This document shows, piece by piece, positions 24,593 through 36,136 of a DNA stretch of 64,000 bases. Position numbers and translations under genes: made by a program. This DNA is from Astrocystis sublimbata (lineage: Eukaryota > Ascomycota > Sordariomycetes > Xylariales > Xylariaceae), in the NCBI GenBank assembly GCA_022453515.1, contig JAJNNY010000001.1, positions 1,364,001 to 1,428,000 of the forward strand, read 5' to 3'. The notes beneath the pieces were generated by a model. That model saw only the letters and a list, made by a program, of their open reading frames with translations, ran no database searches and was not told the DNA's origin. The stretch's first letter is position 1. Each line of letters starts with the position of its first letter.

Positions 24593-27500
24593 ATGGCGTA
24601 CCACACACACAACCATTACCGGAAACGGAACGGGTCCATCTCATTCAGCGTAGGTAAGATATTCAAGAAGATGGGCTCGGATAAGCATAGCAACTCGCAA
24701 TCCAACCCAAGGGGCCGACTGGCAGGCGCGAGCTCGTCCACAGTAGCAGCAGAAGGCATGATAGATGCCGCGGCCAAAGAGATGGGCGACCTCAACGATG
24801 ATGGCATTCTTGACCACGAATACTCGTATGAAGACGACCATGACGACAAGCACGGCTACTTTAACAAAATCAGTATGGATAGCGTGGCTGGCTTGTTTGA
24901 GACACTACGACATCCAGGGGCAGTGATGCAATCCCACAGGAGGATCGACAGCGACGACAAGGAGGATGCGGAAGGGAAGCGGGAGCGGGAGCTGAAGCTG
25001 GAGCTGCTGACGAAGGAGGGAACGGACGTGCTACCAACAGACCAGCGGCAAGTGCAAGGCCGGGATGGAAAGGGCCAATCGCAAACTAAAGACGTAGGAC
25101 ATGATGAAGCTGAAGATGAACGGTCGCGAGCGAACCACAGCAACGGGTCGACTAGCGAGGCTCAACTTGAGGTGCTAGAAGTGCCGAGCAGGCCAAGCAA
25201 CGGCAGCGACAATGCCACGACCGCTACTGCTACTACTACGAGCAACACTAGCAGTTACAGGAGGGCGCTGATGAGCAAATTCAACGGGCAGCCCAGCGGG
25301 GGCAGGTCGAGCAGGTCGTCGAGCATGGATCGTGCTACCAGCCATTTCGCTCCCGCCATCGTGCATGCGCAGATGCCCAGCACACCCAGCACACCCATAG
25401 CTCCTCGTACTAGCAGCATGGTTAGCGATCACACTAGCGGCACAGGAAGCACCTTGGGCACCTCCTACATCATCCCCACCCCCCCGAGCCCCTTACCCAT
25501 CCTGCCGGGCGGTCACTTCCAATTACCCAGTCACATACCCCCGCCCCTCGCGACTGGCTCTCATGCGACGAGTCACAGGCGAGACAGCGACAGCAGCGAC
25601 GGGCGTTATCCTGCACCTGGACCACCACCAGCAGCGCCGCTTTTTGTCAACTCCCTCAAAGACACTACGAAAGCGCTCCCGCCTTTGTTCATCCCGCCGT
25701 CGCTCTCGCTCTCTGTGCTGGCGACGAGAACACTAGCACTGCACGCATCGTCCCCGCCGACAGTACCACCACCACCGCCACCAAGAGTCTCGTCGCTCGG
25801 GCGCCTGACGGGCAGTAATACCAGCAGCCCCCAGCCATCCCTGTCGCTACCGCTACCCCTGTTCCCCGTCAACCGCACCAGCCGAGCCACAGCACTGACA
25901 GCAGCAGCCCCTTTCCCGCCTACGAGTACCCATACAGTCCATACCCATCCCCATCCCCATCCTGCCTCGCCTACTACTGCTGCCCGTACCATCCTCGCCA
26001 TCCCAAAATTACCAGGTGGGCTGGCATTGCCTGGTACCGATTTCCATCCCAACTCCAAAGCCCGCCCTCTCCCCGTCACCGCCGCCGCTATCACCGCTCC
26101 CGCTACCGCTACCACTACCACTACTCAATCCGCCCACCTCTTCACCGATACCCTGAGCCCCGTGCCAGAAGACATCGACATCGACATCGACAGCTTCCCG
26201 GACTTCCCCGACCCCCTCGACGCCCCGGATTCTCTCTCCCTCCTGACGCCCGCCACTTTTGTCTCTGCCTCGCCCGCTGGCTCCAGACCGACGACCAGTT
26301 CGCGTCCCGACAGCCCGCGCAACCGCTTTGGCTTGTTCCCTTCCACCTCCGAGAGCCGCCTCGACATCTGGGACCAGAAGCCTGCCCCCCTCGCCCGCCG
26401 GATGAGTCTCGACTCTCTTGGGCTTGTGCCACAGCGTCCCGACACGTATCCCGACTCGCTGCCGTCCTCCAGGTACGCTTCGCCGCGCAAACTCACCAAG
26501 CGACGACCCTCCCAGGACGGCACCGCTTCCTCGCCCGTCTCCCGCGCTCGTGCCCGCTCCCGCTCTGGGTCTGCCTCGGGTCTGGTAGCGGGAGGCGCCA
26601 CGAACTGGGATCCTCTGCCGCCTCCTCTGCCGCCCGCGTCCGCGCCGCCTCCGAATCTCCCTCCGATTGTCTCTTTGCCTCCCCTCGATCCCGATCCTGA
26701 GAGCGGCTTTCAACTCGCCCCACCTCCCTCACGCGCCATGAGTCGTGCTAGCCCCGGCCTCAGCACTTCCGATTCAGTCTTCGATGGTCAATACGGCAAT
26801 GCTGGCTCTCAGTCTTACCCCTGGCGTGACATCTCCAATTCCTCGCGAACGGCATCGCCTGCCATGCGTCCTGGAACCACACTCCTCCCTCCCGCCCCTG
26901 TTGCACGCGAACGCGATCGTGATGGTGTGCCCGAGAAGAGGACGCACTCGAGGAGCCGTTCCGCGGCCAAGACCGGGAATGGCGACTTGACTAAGACCAA
27001 GGATCGTAGTAGCAGCAAACCCTCGCAGAAGGCCATGCTCTCCAAGGCACTCAGTATGGCGAACACTGCCGTCCAGCTAGACAATGCCCAGAATTATATT
27101 GCTGCGAGGGAGGCGTATGTAGAAGCTTGTGATTTGCTGCAACATGTCTTGGCCAGGACGAACGGCGAGGACGATAGAAACAAGCTGGAGGCTATTGTAA
27201 GTTGCTACTAACGAGCCGCGCGCCGTGCGCCAGCGCCACAGTCCCTGCTTATGAACCTGAACCTGTATTAACCGTGACTCTTGTAGCGAACCACATATAC
27301 GAGCCGCATAGAGGAGCTAGACGGACTAGTCGCCATCGATTCCCCTGGCGACAAGGAATTGCCAGAACGTCCCGACAGTTTTGACTATCACGGAGTTCAG
27401 ATGGAGCTAGCACGAAACGACACCCATTCCGACGCTACAACCATCGCGAAGTCGCAGGGGGGTGGATCGCCCACTTCTCGCGTTTCATCCCGCACTATGC

Positions 27501-30087
27501 GTCGGCCGTCCGATGTGACGACGTACAGCGACTTTTCTAGAAACGCCGATATGAGCCGAGGTCGACGCCTCTCCTCCTTCTCCCGATCTCCTATGCGCCG
27601 CCACTTTGAAGGAGGGGCCCTGACGATACCGCATCCGCAAGGTGACAGCGTTCTTCCAGCCCCGTTGTCGCCACGTCGACCCATCTCACCCGCCAGAGTC
27701 CCGAGTCCCGAGCCGGTTGTGCGCCAGGACTTTTCGTTGAGTTCGCAGCGAGAACGGCTTGGAGCTCCATCCGACTTTCGGTCACACAGACGGAACGTCA
27801 GTCACGAATCAGGATCGTGGCTCGATCCTATCGATGAATCTGGCGGCTCGACCACTTCCTCGGTGCATTCGAGGTCATCCTCAAGGATAATGAGGAAGCA
27901 TATTCGGCAGCCCAGCGGTGATACCGAGGCCGAATTCGATGCTGCGCTTGATGCAGCTGTGGAGGCTGCCTACGATGAGGGCTATGAGCCCTCAGACGCT
28001 CCTGGCATGGGCTACGATGAGATCGATGAAGATCCTATAGCGACCTCGATGCGAAGAGTAGAGTTGGCGAAGGAGCTGGCACGCCAGACCGAACGCGAAA
28101 ACTCTATTCAGATGGCACGGGAGCGCGAGCGACAGAGGCAGTTATCAATTGGTCAAGACTCACAAACATACGGCGGCGATTTCTTTGACGCCAACGATTC
28201 AGACGAAGAAGAGGAGCGCATGCTCGAAGAGATGACGCGAGACTACGTGATGGAGGACTTCGCTCTGAATCAGCAGGGCAGGAGTCAATCCAGCCTCCCT
28301 AGAGAGTCTGCATCCAGCGGCTTCACATCGCGTACATGGCATAGCTCTATGGGCTCGAACCCCCCGACCGCGACAACAATGCTCTCGGGGATCAGTGAGA
28401 GGCCATCGTCAAGCAATCTTCGCAAGCCATCTTCACCACCCATGCCTCCTCCTACGCAATCCCTACCTCAGCCACCCCAAAACCGGCCTTCCTCGTCAGC
28501 CGGTGTGCGGAACCGCCGCCTTTCGGGACAGAACACAAAGCAGCTCAAGATCGAGACATCGCAATTCGTACCGTCGTCTATGCCGCCAGCACCCCTGACC
28601 GAATCCGCGGTTATTCATTCACAGCCTGCTACTAGCTTCATCGCTCAACAGAGGCAAGCACAAGCCCTCCTTTCAGGAGCCGCGACACGGGTTGGGCCCC
28701 TTTCGGCACGGGCGCCATCGTCGCCAGTCAGAAGCAACGGTCTTGCCGATGCCACCGGCTCTGCAAGCCCTCAAGCTGCCCATGACAACGAGAGTCGGGC
28801 TAATTCCCAGACCAACTCCCCGTCATCTACACGACCCGTCATGCGCAAAAACTACTCCACTTCTAGTCTGAAGTCGTTGAAGACTCGGCAGATATCAGTG
28901 TCCCACATCGATGAGACTGACCCGCCCCCAATGACACCCATCAGCCAGTCAATGTCGAACTCATCTGCCTCACGGCTGCCGACGATGCCCGTGCTCCCGA
29001 CTCCTCTTATGACTTCATTCCCGGACAATAAGATCGGCGGCGGCATTGGTGGTTTGCATCTCTTCGAGTCCGACTTCCATTCGCCAGTGACACAGTCGCC
29101 CAACTCGACACTCCAACAGCAGCTGCAGAATCCTGACATGCCTTTACCGCTGGAGCCGTGTCCGGCGGACCCGATGTTCCGGCCTTTCTGGTTGATGCGC
29201 GCCCTCTATCAGACGTTAGCCCACCCGCGAGGCGGTTACATCAGCAATCGACTTTTCGTCCCCCAAGACGCTTGGAAAGTGAAAGGTGTCAAGCTACGAA
29301 ACGTAGAAGACAAGATATCCCAGTGTGACTTGCTTACTGCGGCGCTTCAGAAGCTGGCGCGAGTCGATAGCACTGATGCGGATGCCATGCTCGACGAGAT
29401 GCAGACTTTCGAGAATATTTTCGAGATGGCACAAGCCACCCTCACTCGGAGGCTTGGTGCAGAAGTTGGCTCTCAGGGCATGATCACGTTCAGAGACGAG
29501 AAAGAAAGCGAAGCTCCAGCGGTCCCAAGAAATAATAGCATCAGTGGCAAAGGCGGCGCTTTCAGTTGGCGGCGGTTGAGGAGCAAAGGCTCAGCTGTGA
29601 ACCTAGCTAGCGCCTACGGTAGCATGAAAGCGAACGGGAACGGAGCCGGCACGGCCGCCGTCTCCGGCATACCGGAGAGAGACGTGGCTAGTCCTGGTGT
29701 ACCCATGCCCAGCTTACCGATGGTCACCCATCCGAGCAGTAGGCCTGCTAAGAGGGATGTAGCATCGGCTAAGTTTGATGGACCCAACGCGAATTATATG
29801 GCATCCTTGGCGCGGCTATTTGATGCTGCCCAGACAGTTGGTAAGTTTGAACGCCCCCGCAACAGTCGCACGACGAGTGACAAGCTAACAACAGGGCAGA
29901 TCAAATTGCGCGCCAGGTTGACGATCCCGGGTTACGTCATGCTGACAAGACGCAAGTTGGACTTGAGCTCTGCACCAGACACGCCGCTGAATTCTTCGGT
30001 TTCTACATATGTCGGTTCGTGCTGGCTGACTTGGGGATGCTCCTGGACAAGTTCGTCAAGCGGGGCACCGAATGGGTCCTGAACTAG
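24593..30087 (+). CDS. Large MIT-domain protein (about 1781 aa)
   Basis: Three exons, 24593-27196, 27287-29840 and 29900-30087, join in phase. Almost all of residues 1-800 is low-complexity Ser/Pro/Thr-rich sequence. A microtubule-interacting-and-transport helical bundle lies at about residues 813-890 (LSKALSMANTAVQLDNAQNY...AREAYVEACDLLQHVL, then TSRIEELDGL), with intron 1 inside its third helix. A short acidic region (DSDEEEERMLEEM) follows. A second well-ordered part at about 1460-1570 begins PCPADPMFRPFWLMRALYQTL and contains GGYISNRLFVPQDAWKVKGVKLRNVEDKI; a helical C-terminus reads SLARLFDAAQTV-DQIARQ...VLADLGMLLDKFVKRGTEWVLN. Intron 2 uses the second of two adjacent AG acceptors, because only that keeps DQIARQV in frame. 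MIT domains usually bind ESCRT-III tails. The N-terminal start is uncertain; a later in-frame ATG at 24671 is an alternative. Confidence 0.85.
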
Positions 30088-30798
30088 AACTTCTCGCCCA
30101 ACCCTCTACGATATATCTAATTGAAACCGCCCACCCACGGACATCTAATATACCCAGATACGGTAGGCCGAAATCGACCAACCTCTTGCTTACCATCTCC
30201 TTTTCGGTCGAACGATCAACAAGCGATCTATTTCAGCCATTGCATGCGAAATGAGTTTTCGACGTTTTAGCCATGTCTTACACACTACGTACCACCATTA
30301 CCTTGTTCATCACGCGCTACTTATTCGCATGATGAAGAGATATACGATACCAACCCACCTAACGTTACATTACCTACCTACGTTACCTAGCTTAGCGACG
30401 CTGGAAAGAACATATGATACCACGGCCTTAATGAATGAATACATGGAAAGATATTCTGTCCTATTTATAATTCACCTAGCTCACCTAGTGTGAGCAGATC
30501 GGGGAACCAGAGACGCTTGCGAGTTGGTGGTACTCGCCGCGCTGATGGTGGTTAGGAAATGACGCCTGTATATAGTGCATACATCTATCGAATTATAGTT
30601 GTCTACTGGTATACTAGACATCATTAATAGTTCGACGAAACATTCATCAAGTACTAGAGTTCCTATACACTTGCTTGTGCTGTGAACATGTATCGTTGGC
30701 GCGGCTGTAGTTTTTCATACATCACCTTCATAAGGGGTTACGGTGTGTATAAACCTACACACCTGGCTCCCTCCTCCCCCTTTCCCCTTTCCCTGTTT
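30088..30798. other. 3' region between two convergent genes
   Basis: AT-rich, with CCTACCTA motifs near 30370; no gene is supported. Confidence 0.45.
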
Positions 30799-31701
30799 TC
30801 ATGACGCGGCAGCAGTAGCAACCTCAAGAATAGTCTTAACAAACATATCCGGATCATGCGCGAATCTGCCCAGAAACAAGCCATCAACGCCACCGTCCGT
30901 CAACTTCTCAAACAGTCCCGGCCCCGCGCTGCCACCGTACAAGATACGTGTCAGCCCCGAACCCTGTTGTGGTTGTTGTTCTCGGCGCCGCACACACTCG
31001 AGATTCCGGATCGCCTGTGCGACGGCCACGACGTACGATGAAGAAGCGGGCTCCGCGGCCCCGATGGCCCAGACGGGCTCGTAGGCGAGGATCACCTCTG
31101 CCGTGTCTGGGATCGCGGACAGCACGGCCACGATCTGGGATTGGATGAAGGGGAGGGCGGATGCTACTGCTGCTTCTGCATTGATCTTGCTCTCGTTCTC
31201 GGCTCCATTTCCGTTTCCGTTGCCAGATTCATGGATAGTTGTAGTGAGAGATTCTGGTTTTGTCTTCTCGCCGATGCATACGAGCGGAACCATCCCGTTG
31301 CGCACGGCTGCCGCAGCTTTCTGCGCTGTCGAAGTATCTGTCTCGCTGAAGAGCGCGCGGCGCTCCGCGTGCCCGAGCTCGACGATGCGCACGCCGATTT
31401 CGGAAAGCACGGACGGGGAGATCTCCCCCGTGAAAGCGCCGACGTCTTCGCTGAATGCGTCTTGCGCTCCGACTTGGATAGGTACCGCGGAGTCCTGCAG
31501 CTGGGAGATCACTGATGTGAGGGAGATGTGGTCGGGGACGACGAATATGTCTGTGTTTTGTAGCGTGCTGCGGACTGAAGTGGGGAACGATGAGAGGAGG
31601 TCGATGAGCGTGGTGATGTAGGAGGTTGTGCGCGCGAAGGAGAAGTACATCTTGGTGGAGACGCCGATGAGGCGGCGGCGGGAGGACGTTGGGGGAGACA
31701 T
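30799..31701 (-). CDS. EYI1: Triosephosphate-isomerase-like L-erythrulose-1-phosphate isomerase (300 aa)
   Basis: Intronless gene with a TIM-barrel fold of the TPI family. Catalytic residues are kept: K17 in GVSTKMYF, H111 in VELGHAERR and E208 in LAYEPVWAIG, with the phosphate loop YGGSAGPGLFEKL near the end. Two departures from housekeeping TPI: the Asn two residues before the catalytic Lys (N-x-K in NWKMN) is replaced by Ser (STK), and a Gly-Asn-rich insertion (GNGNGNGAENES, about 160-171) lengthens the protein to 300 from about 250. TPI paralogues of this type act on L-erythrulose 1-phosphate, giving D-erythrulose 4-phosphate, in bacterial tetritol pathways and as Eyi1 in Yarrowia. Its neighbours (RpiB-like and DAK-like genes) are the partners expected for that role, so I favour it over a second glycolytic TPI. 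Confidence 0.8.
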   Translation of the reverse strand: MSPPTSSRRRLIGVSTKMYFSFARTTSYITTLIDLLSSFPTSVRSTLQNTDIFVVPDHISLTSVISQLQDSAVPIQVGAQDAFSEDVGAFTGEISPSVLSEIGVRIVELGHAERRALFSETDTSTAQKAAAAVRNGMVPLVCIGEKTKPESLTTTIHESGNGNGNGAENESKINAEAAVASALPFIQSQIVAVLSAIPDTAEVILAYEPVWAIGAAEPASSSYVVAVAQAIRNLECVRRREQQPQQGSGLTRILYGGSAGPGLFEKLTDGGVDGLFLGRFAHDPDMFVKTILEVATAAAS

Positions 31702-32165
31702 GGCTTTTGGACTTGGGTTATGTTATGTATTTGGGCTTAACCTTTCCCTGTCGTGGATTTCTTACGCAAGTGAGACAAAATATGCGGATGTTGTCGTTCG
31801 GTAGGTGGAATGAGGAGTGTATGTGCATGTGCATGAGTGAAACGGGTGTTCTGCTCATGTTGCTCGGAAGGAAGTGGATCGCTCTGATCTATGTTTGTTC
31901 CGAGTCTAAATCCTTTTACCAAGCTCACTACTAAGTAATCACCTACCTTCTCTACGTATTACTGGCTGTGAGATCTCAAGAAACTCATTTACCATGATGT
32001 TTCAACTTCTTGACGAGTAGGTAGTTATTCATCTTAGTTTAATGAGAATCAAGGTTACGGATTGTCCAAACAACATATTACGTCCCTAACACTACATCAC
32101 ACAATATCTTATAACAGGTTCCGATGTTTTCAACTTTAACTATATATCATGAGAAATCATGATCT
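31702..32165. other. Promoter region of the TPI-like gene
   Basis: 464 bp between two genes in tandem on the minus strand; it holds the 3' UTR of the RpiB-like gene and the promoter of the TPI-like gene. No ORF of interest. Confidence 0.5.
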
Positions 32166-32709
32166 TCATACGAGTTTCTTTTCCAACTCATTGATCACCT
32201 CGACTTTAGCCGCACTCGCACTCTCAGTGTCAAAGACATAGCCCAGCCACTCCCCCGCCAACCTCCGCGCCAACTCGAGTCCGATGACACGCTCACCCAT
32301 ACATAGCACTTGGGCGTTATTGCTGAGCACAGCGCGCTCGACAGAAAAGCTGTCGTGCGCCGTGACGGCACGGACACCTTTGATTTTATTGGCGGTTATG
32401 GCGACCCCGAGACCGGTGCCGCATACGAGGAGAGCGCGGTCGACTTTGCCGTCTGCTACAAGCTGGGCGGCAGCCGCAGCGCGATGAGGGTATGCCGTCT
32501 TGTCATCGGTCGTCAGACTACCGACGTCTGTCACGGATTCGACCCGGGCGTCTTTTTCGAAATCGGCTTTGATCTTGTTCTTGTAGTTGACGCCGGCTTC
32601 CTAGTACGCAGTGCATATTAGTTGTATTCTGAATATGTAAGTGACGCAAATGGAGTAATACGAAACTTACATCTGCAGCCATGGCAATCCTCCATTTTTG
32701 CGCGGTCAT
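32166..32709 (-). CDS. EYI2: RpiB-like D-erythrulose-4-phosphate isomerase (157 aa)
   Basis: Exon 1 is 32709-32671 ([13 protein letters not shown]) and exon 2 is 32600-32166 ([15 protein letters not shown]...), separated by an intron with GTAAGT and a terminal TAG. This is the RpiB/LacAB fold. The catalytic Cys is C73 in [16 protein letters not shown]; the general-base His is H95 in [40 protein letters not shown] corresponds to the ribose-5-phosphate isomerase B DVGT...DYP segment. In typical RpiB the N-terminal motif is CDHAG; here it is ADEAG, with Glu for His, which fits a sugar phosphate other than ribose 5-phosphate. The homologue in the Yarrowia erythritol cluster (Eyi2) and bacterial EryI convert D-erythrulose 4-phosphate to D-erythrose 4-phosphate. 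Ribose-5-phosphate isomerase cannot be excluded. Confidence 0.82.
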
Positions 32710-33963
32710 TTTGTTCAAGTTGCGGCAAATTGTATCAAAATAAACCCAAAATCGTGGCTGTCGCTGCGCAGTTGTTATAATGAGATACAACTAACAAAGT
32801 TCAGCACATCCGAAAAGATACTATTGAAATAAGCGCTGGTTGAAGTGAAAACTATTAAAGCAAGTTATTGGTGTAACAAAAGAAGTATCTTGATTTTCGG
32901 TCTCAAAAACTTGATAATCGCAATGTCAGCAAGAGGAACACGAAGACCAACTCTCGGCTCCATGGCCAATGCCGCGGCCTACGACCTGGTCCATCATTCC
33001 AGGTACCAAGGAAAAACCATCCGGCTTTAGGCGCCTTTTGCCACGAACAAAAGAGGCTTGAATAGCGAACAGCTGAATTGCTGAATGTTGGGCTTGTCTG
33101 GGCACACCGACCTCGCGGCCGGGTTTCCAGATGCGGAAATCCGCTGGGTAAAATGGTATCCTTCCCAAGCCCAAAAGTCGACATGCCAGACCTTACCCCG
33201 AGACAAAAAAATTGCTATCTTCCAATCCTTTGACCGTCTTCCCCTCACGACCTCAAATCACTTCCCCGGATTGGAGAATCTGGAGACCCCAGCCCTCTCA
33301 CGCGACCCTTACGCCACCTCCGATACCATGGTTCCCCACGACATTTGATCCAGACTTTGGGACTAGACCGTAACATGCATACCGTTCGTTATATTTGTCA
33401 AGACACAGTACCATTACCTTCGTCACAAGTTTTTTTGCCGCTCATATCTCGGCTGTTGGGAATGCGGAATACATTGTCCTGGCATAAAGAGTAAGGGAGG
33501 ACTTTGTGGGTAGTGTCGGCGTTTGTCCCGCGCAACTAACACCGTCCACGGAACGTCGGGTTACCTGAATGATACTGATTACTGTGTGAATCGAATCTGA
33601 AGATCTGGTCAAGAGCATCGTATAGACTGGAATGGATTGCCACCAATAAATTCGCGGGGTTTACCCCCAACATGCTGCCATGTAGGAGTTGCCGTCTTTG
33701 TCAAATTCCCTTAACCCCCTGTAAACCTCGGCCATCTCATTCGATTTTGCCTGCCGGCTGAAGTCACAGAGTCACATCTCGTACATAGTCACATCTCGTA
33801 CATAGTCACATCTCGTACATAGTCACATCCTTATTCCAGTTGTTTGATTTGATATTGGGACACCTATTATAGTGTGGTGCGACCGATCATACGTCTTGGA
33901 CCTTTCCTAGCCCCCTTCTCTCTTATCATCATATATCCTTATAGTTGCACATAACGACAGACC
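32710..33963. promoter_or_regulatory. Divergent promoter region shared by the RpiB-like and DAK-like genes
   Basis: The 1254-bp interval separates the start codons of two divergently transcribed genes of the same predicted pathway, so a common control region is likely. It contains a 17-bp tandem repeat about 135-195 bp upstream of the kinase start. No ORF in it is convincing. Confidence 0.5.
33770..33830. repeat. 17-bp tandem repeat, 3.6 copies, upstream of the kinase gene
   Basis: Three identical copies of AGTCACATCTCGTACAT (33770-33786, 33787-33803, 33804-33820) are followed by a partial fourth, AGTCACATC. A related AGTCACAG lies just before. The exact identity of the copies suggests recent expansion. 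The position, ending 133 bp before the ATG, makes a transcription-factor array possible. Confidence 0.9.
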
Positions 33964-35763
33964 ATGTCGAAACGTCATCTTTACAACTCCCTAGACGGTC
34001 TCGTCAACAAGAGCATTCGAGGCCTCATAGCCTACAACCCCGGTCTTGCATTCGACGAGGCAAACAGGGTGGTATATAATACAGAGTACGACAGATCAAC
34101 AGTCTCCATCATCAGCGGTGGTGGTTCAGGCCACGAGCCCGCCTGGTCTGGATATGTAGGCACCAACCTGCTGGCGGCCTCCGTGGCCGGCGACATCTTC
34201 GCTTCCCCCAGCACCAAGCAGATACTCGCAGGTATCGATGCTGTCCCCTCAGATCAGGGCACCATCCTCGTGGTCACCAACTACACAGGCGACTGTCTGC
34301 ATTTCGGCCTAGCCGCCGAAAAAGCCAATGCCAAGGGCCACCAGTGCAGGATGATCATCTGCGGCGACGATGTTTCCGTAGGCAAGAACGGCAGCTTAGT
34401 CGGCCGTCGCGGGTTGGCGGGCCAGACGGGGGTGTTGAAGGTCATGGGCGGCGCTTCGGGCGCTGGGGGCACTCTCGACCAGGTCTTTGATCTGGGCGTC
34501 GCCTTCTCGCAGCAGATTGTCTCCATTGCCGTCACGTTGGACCACTGCCACGTGCCGGGGCGGCAGGAGCACGCGCAGTCCAAGATCGACGAGATGGAGA
34601 TCGGCACGGGGCCGCACAACGAGCCGGGCTACAAGAAGCTGTCGCCCGTCCCGTCCCCCGAGGATTTGGTCAAGACCATTCTAGAGTACCTCTTAGACGA
34701 GACGGATCCGCTGCGCGGCTACGTCAAGTTCGCCGAGGGCGACGAGACTTTCTTAATGGTGAGCAACTTCGGCGGCATGTCGTATCTTGAGATGGGCGCA
34801 CTTGTCAACGAGATCCTGGACCAGATGGAGGCCCGCTGGAAGATCAGCCCCGTGCGCGTGGTCTCTGGTTTCCTCGAGACCTCGCTCAACGCGCCTGCGT
34901 TCTCCGTGTCCGTCATCAACGCCACGGCGGCCGCAAGGAACTGCGCATATTCGGTTGAGGAAATCAAGGGGTTCTTCGACGCCCGCACGGACACGCACTG
35001 GGAGTCGATGGCAAGATCGCAGCAGAAGCAGCAGCGGCGTGCAAGGAAAGACCAGCTCGTACAGGCGCCGGGGCAGCATCTGAACCACACTCCTGTCGAC
35101 GACGCGACGGATCTGAAGATCGATCCCGCAAGACTCGATCGCATGCTGCGCATCGCGTGCAACAATCTTATCGAGGCCGAGCCGGAACTGACGCGGTACG
35201 ACACCGTCATGGGCGACGGCGACTGCGGCGAGACGCTGAAGCAGGGCGCCCTGTGTCTCCTGGAGGCGCTGGACGCCAACAAGGTCGCGAGCAACGGGTC
35301 CGTCGGCGCCGTGCTGCACGAGCTCGAGGACATCCTCGAGGGCAAGATGGGCGGCACGCTGGGCGGGATCCTGGGCATCTTCTTCGTGGCCCTGCGTACG
35401 GCGCTGGTGGATCACTTTGCGCTTGTGAAGGAGGATGGCGGGATCACGAAGCTGTGGGCTGCAGCGGTGCGCACTGCTCTGGATAGTCTGTCGCGCTATA
35501 CGCCGGCGAAAGTGGGCGATCGCACCGTCATGGACACACTGATCCCGTTTGCGAAGGCTTTGGATGAAAGAGGCAGCTTTAATGATGGGGTGGACGCCGC
35601 GGTAGGAGGAGCGGAGGGGACGAGGAAGTTGAAGCCGAAACTGGGGCGCGCGACCTATGTTGGCGCTGATGAGGATGCGACTCACGATCTGCCTCCGGAT
35701 CCGGGTGCCTGGGGTGCCATGATTGTGATTAAGGGGCTGCAGGCTGGGAGTGTGGCGGCGTGA
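33964..35763 (+). CDS. EYK1: Dihydroxyacetone-kinase-family erythrulose kinase (599 aa)
   Basis: Intronless gene with the full two-domain architecture of ATP-dependent DAKs. DakK domain (about residues 1-335): glycine motif ISGGGSGHEPAWSGYVG, LVVTNYTGD and the covalent-binding His H194 in TLDHCHVPGR. DakL domain (about 390-595): Mg-ATP motif YDTVMGDGDCGETLKQGA and GGTLGGILGIFF. A charged Gln/Arg linker (SQQKQQRRARKDQ) joins the two. Homologues of this family phosphorylate dihydroxyacetone, and a subgroup (Yarrowia Eyk1, bacterial LerK/DerK) phosphorylates erythrulose. Lying divergently to the RpiB-like gene and close to the TPI-like gene, it would supply L-erythrulose 1-phosphate to both. A general dihydroxyacetone kinase remains possible from sequence alone. 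Confidence 0.85.
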   Translation: MSKRHLYNSLDGLVNKSIRGLIAYNPGLAFDEANRVVYNTEYDRSTVSIISGGGSGHEPAWSGYVGTNLLAASVAGDIFASPSTKQILAGIDAVPSDQGTILVVTNYTGDCLHFGLAAEKANAKGHQCRMIICGDDVSVGKNGSLVGRRGLAGQTGVLKVMGGASGAGGTLDQVFDLGVAFSQQIVSIAVTLDHCHVPGRQEHAQSKIDEMEIGTGPHNEPGYKKLSPVPSPEDLVKTILEYLLDETDPLRGYVKFAEGDETFLMVSNFGGMSYLEMGALVNEILDQMEARWKISPVRVVSGFLETSLNAPAFSVSVINATAAARNCAYSVEEIKGFFDARTDTHWESMARSQQKQQRRARKDQLVQAPGQHLNHTPVDDATDLKIDPARLDRMLRIACNNLIEAEPELTRYDTVMGDGDCGETLKQGALCLLEALDANKVASNGSVGAVLHELEDILEGKMGGTLGGILGIFFVALRTALVDHFALVKEDGGITKLWAAAVRTALDSLSRYTPAKVGDRTVMDTLIPFAKALDERGSFNDGVDAAVGGAEGTRKLKPKLGRATYVGADEDATHDLPPDPGAWGAMIVIKGLQAGSVAA

Positions 35764-36136
35764 GGCGATGTGTGTATGTATAGCGATGACTGGGCACTAT
35801 TTTCCTATGTGTATATGCATATGCATTCCTTGTATATCCAGCGTAATATGACGCCTGTTCTTGTTGTTGCCATCGTTTGGTCCATCGAGAGGATGAGAAC
35901 GAGACTATGTAGAAAATCTTTATTGAGTGAGCCAGGTTAGATAGGAGGCGTCGTCTGAAAACCGAACTGAAGGACTACACATGATACCGTGTTGTGATCC
36001 ATGATTTATTTGTCTTTTGGTTGATTGTTTCTGGTATCTTTGGACTACGAGAACGTCCTCATCAGGGTGAATTGATCTCAAGTTCATCTGCCTCGGACTG
36101 ATGGGTCAGGATTTGATTGTATACAGATAAATCTCG
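35764..36136. other. Shared 3' region of two convergent genes
   Basis: 373 bp between the stop codons of the kinase and the aldolase genes; AT-rich, no ORF. Confidence 0.5.

Noticed and set aside
26009..26713. 234-codon minus-strand ORF rich in Arg and Gly
   Set aside because: It is the antisense reading of the Ser/Pro/Thr-rich part of the MIT-domain gene; the composition follows from GC-rich codons there.
33770..33830. CRISPR-like array
   Set aside because: The repeat units are directly adjacent with no spacers, and the genome is eukaryotic.
34753..35685. 310-codon minus-strand ORF
   Set aside because: Antisense to the DAK-family gene, which has full motif support on the plus strand.
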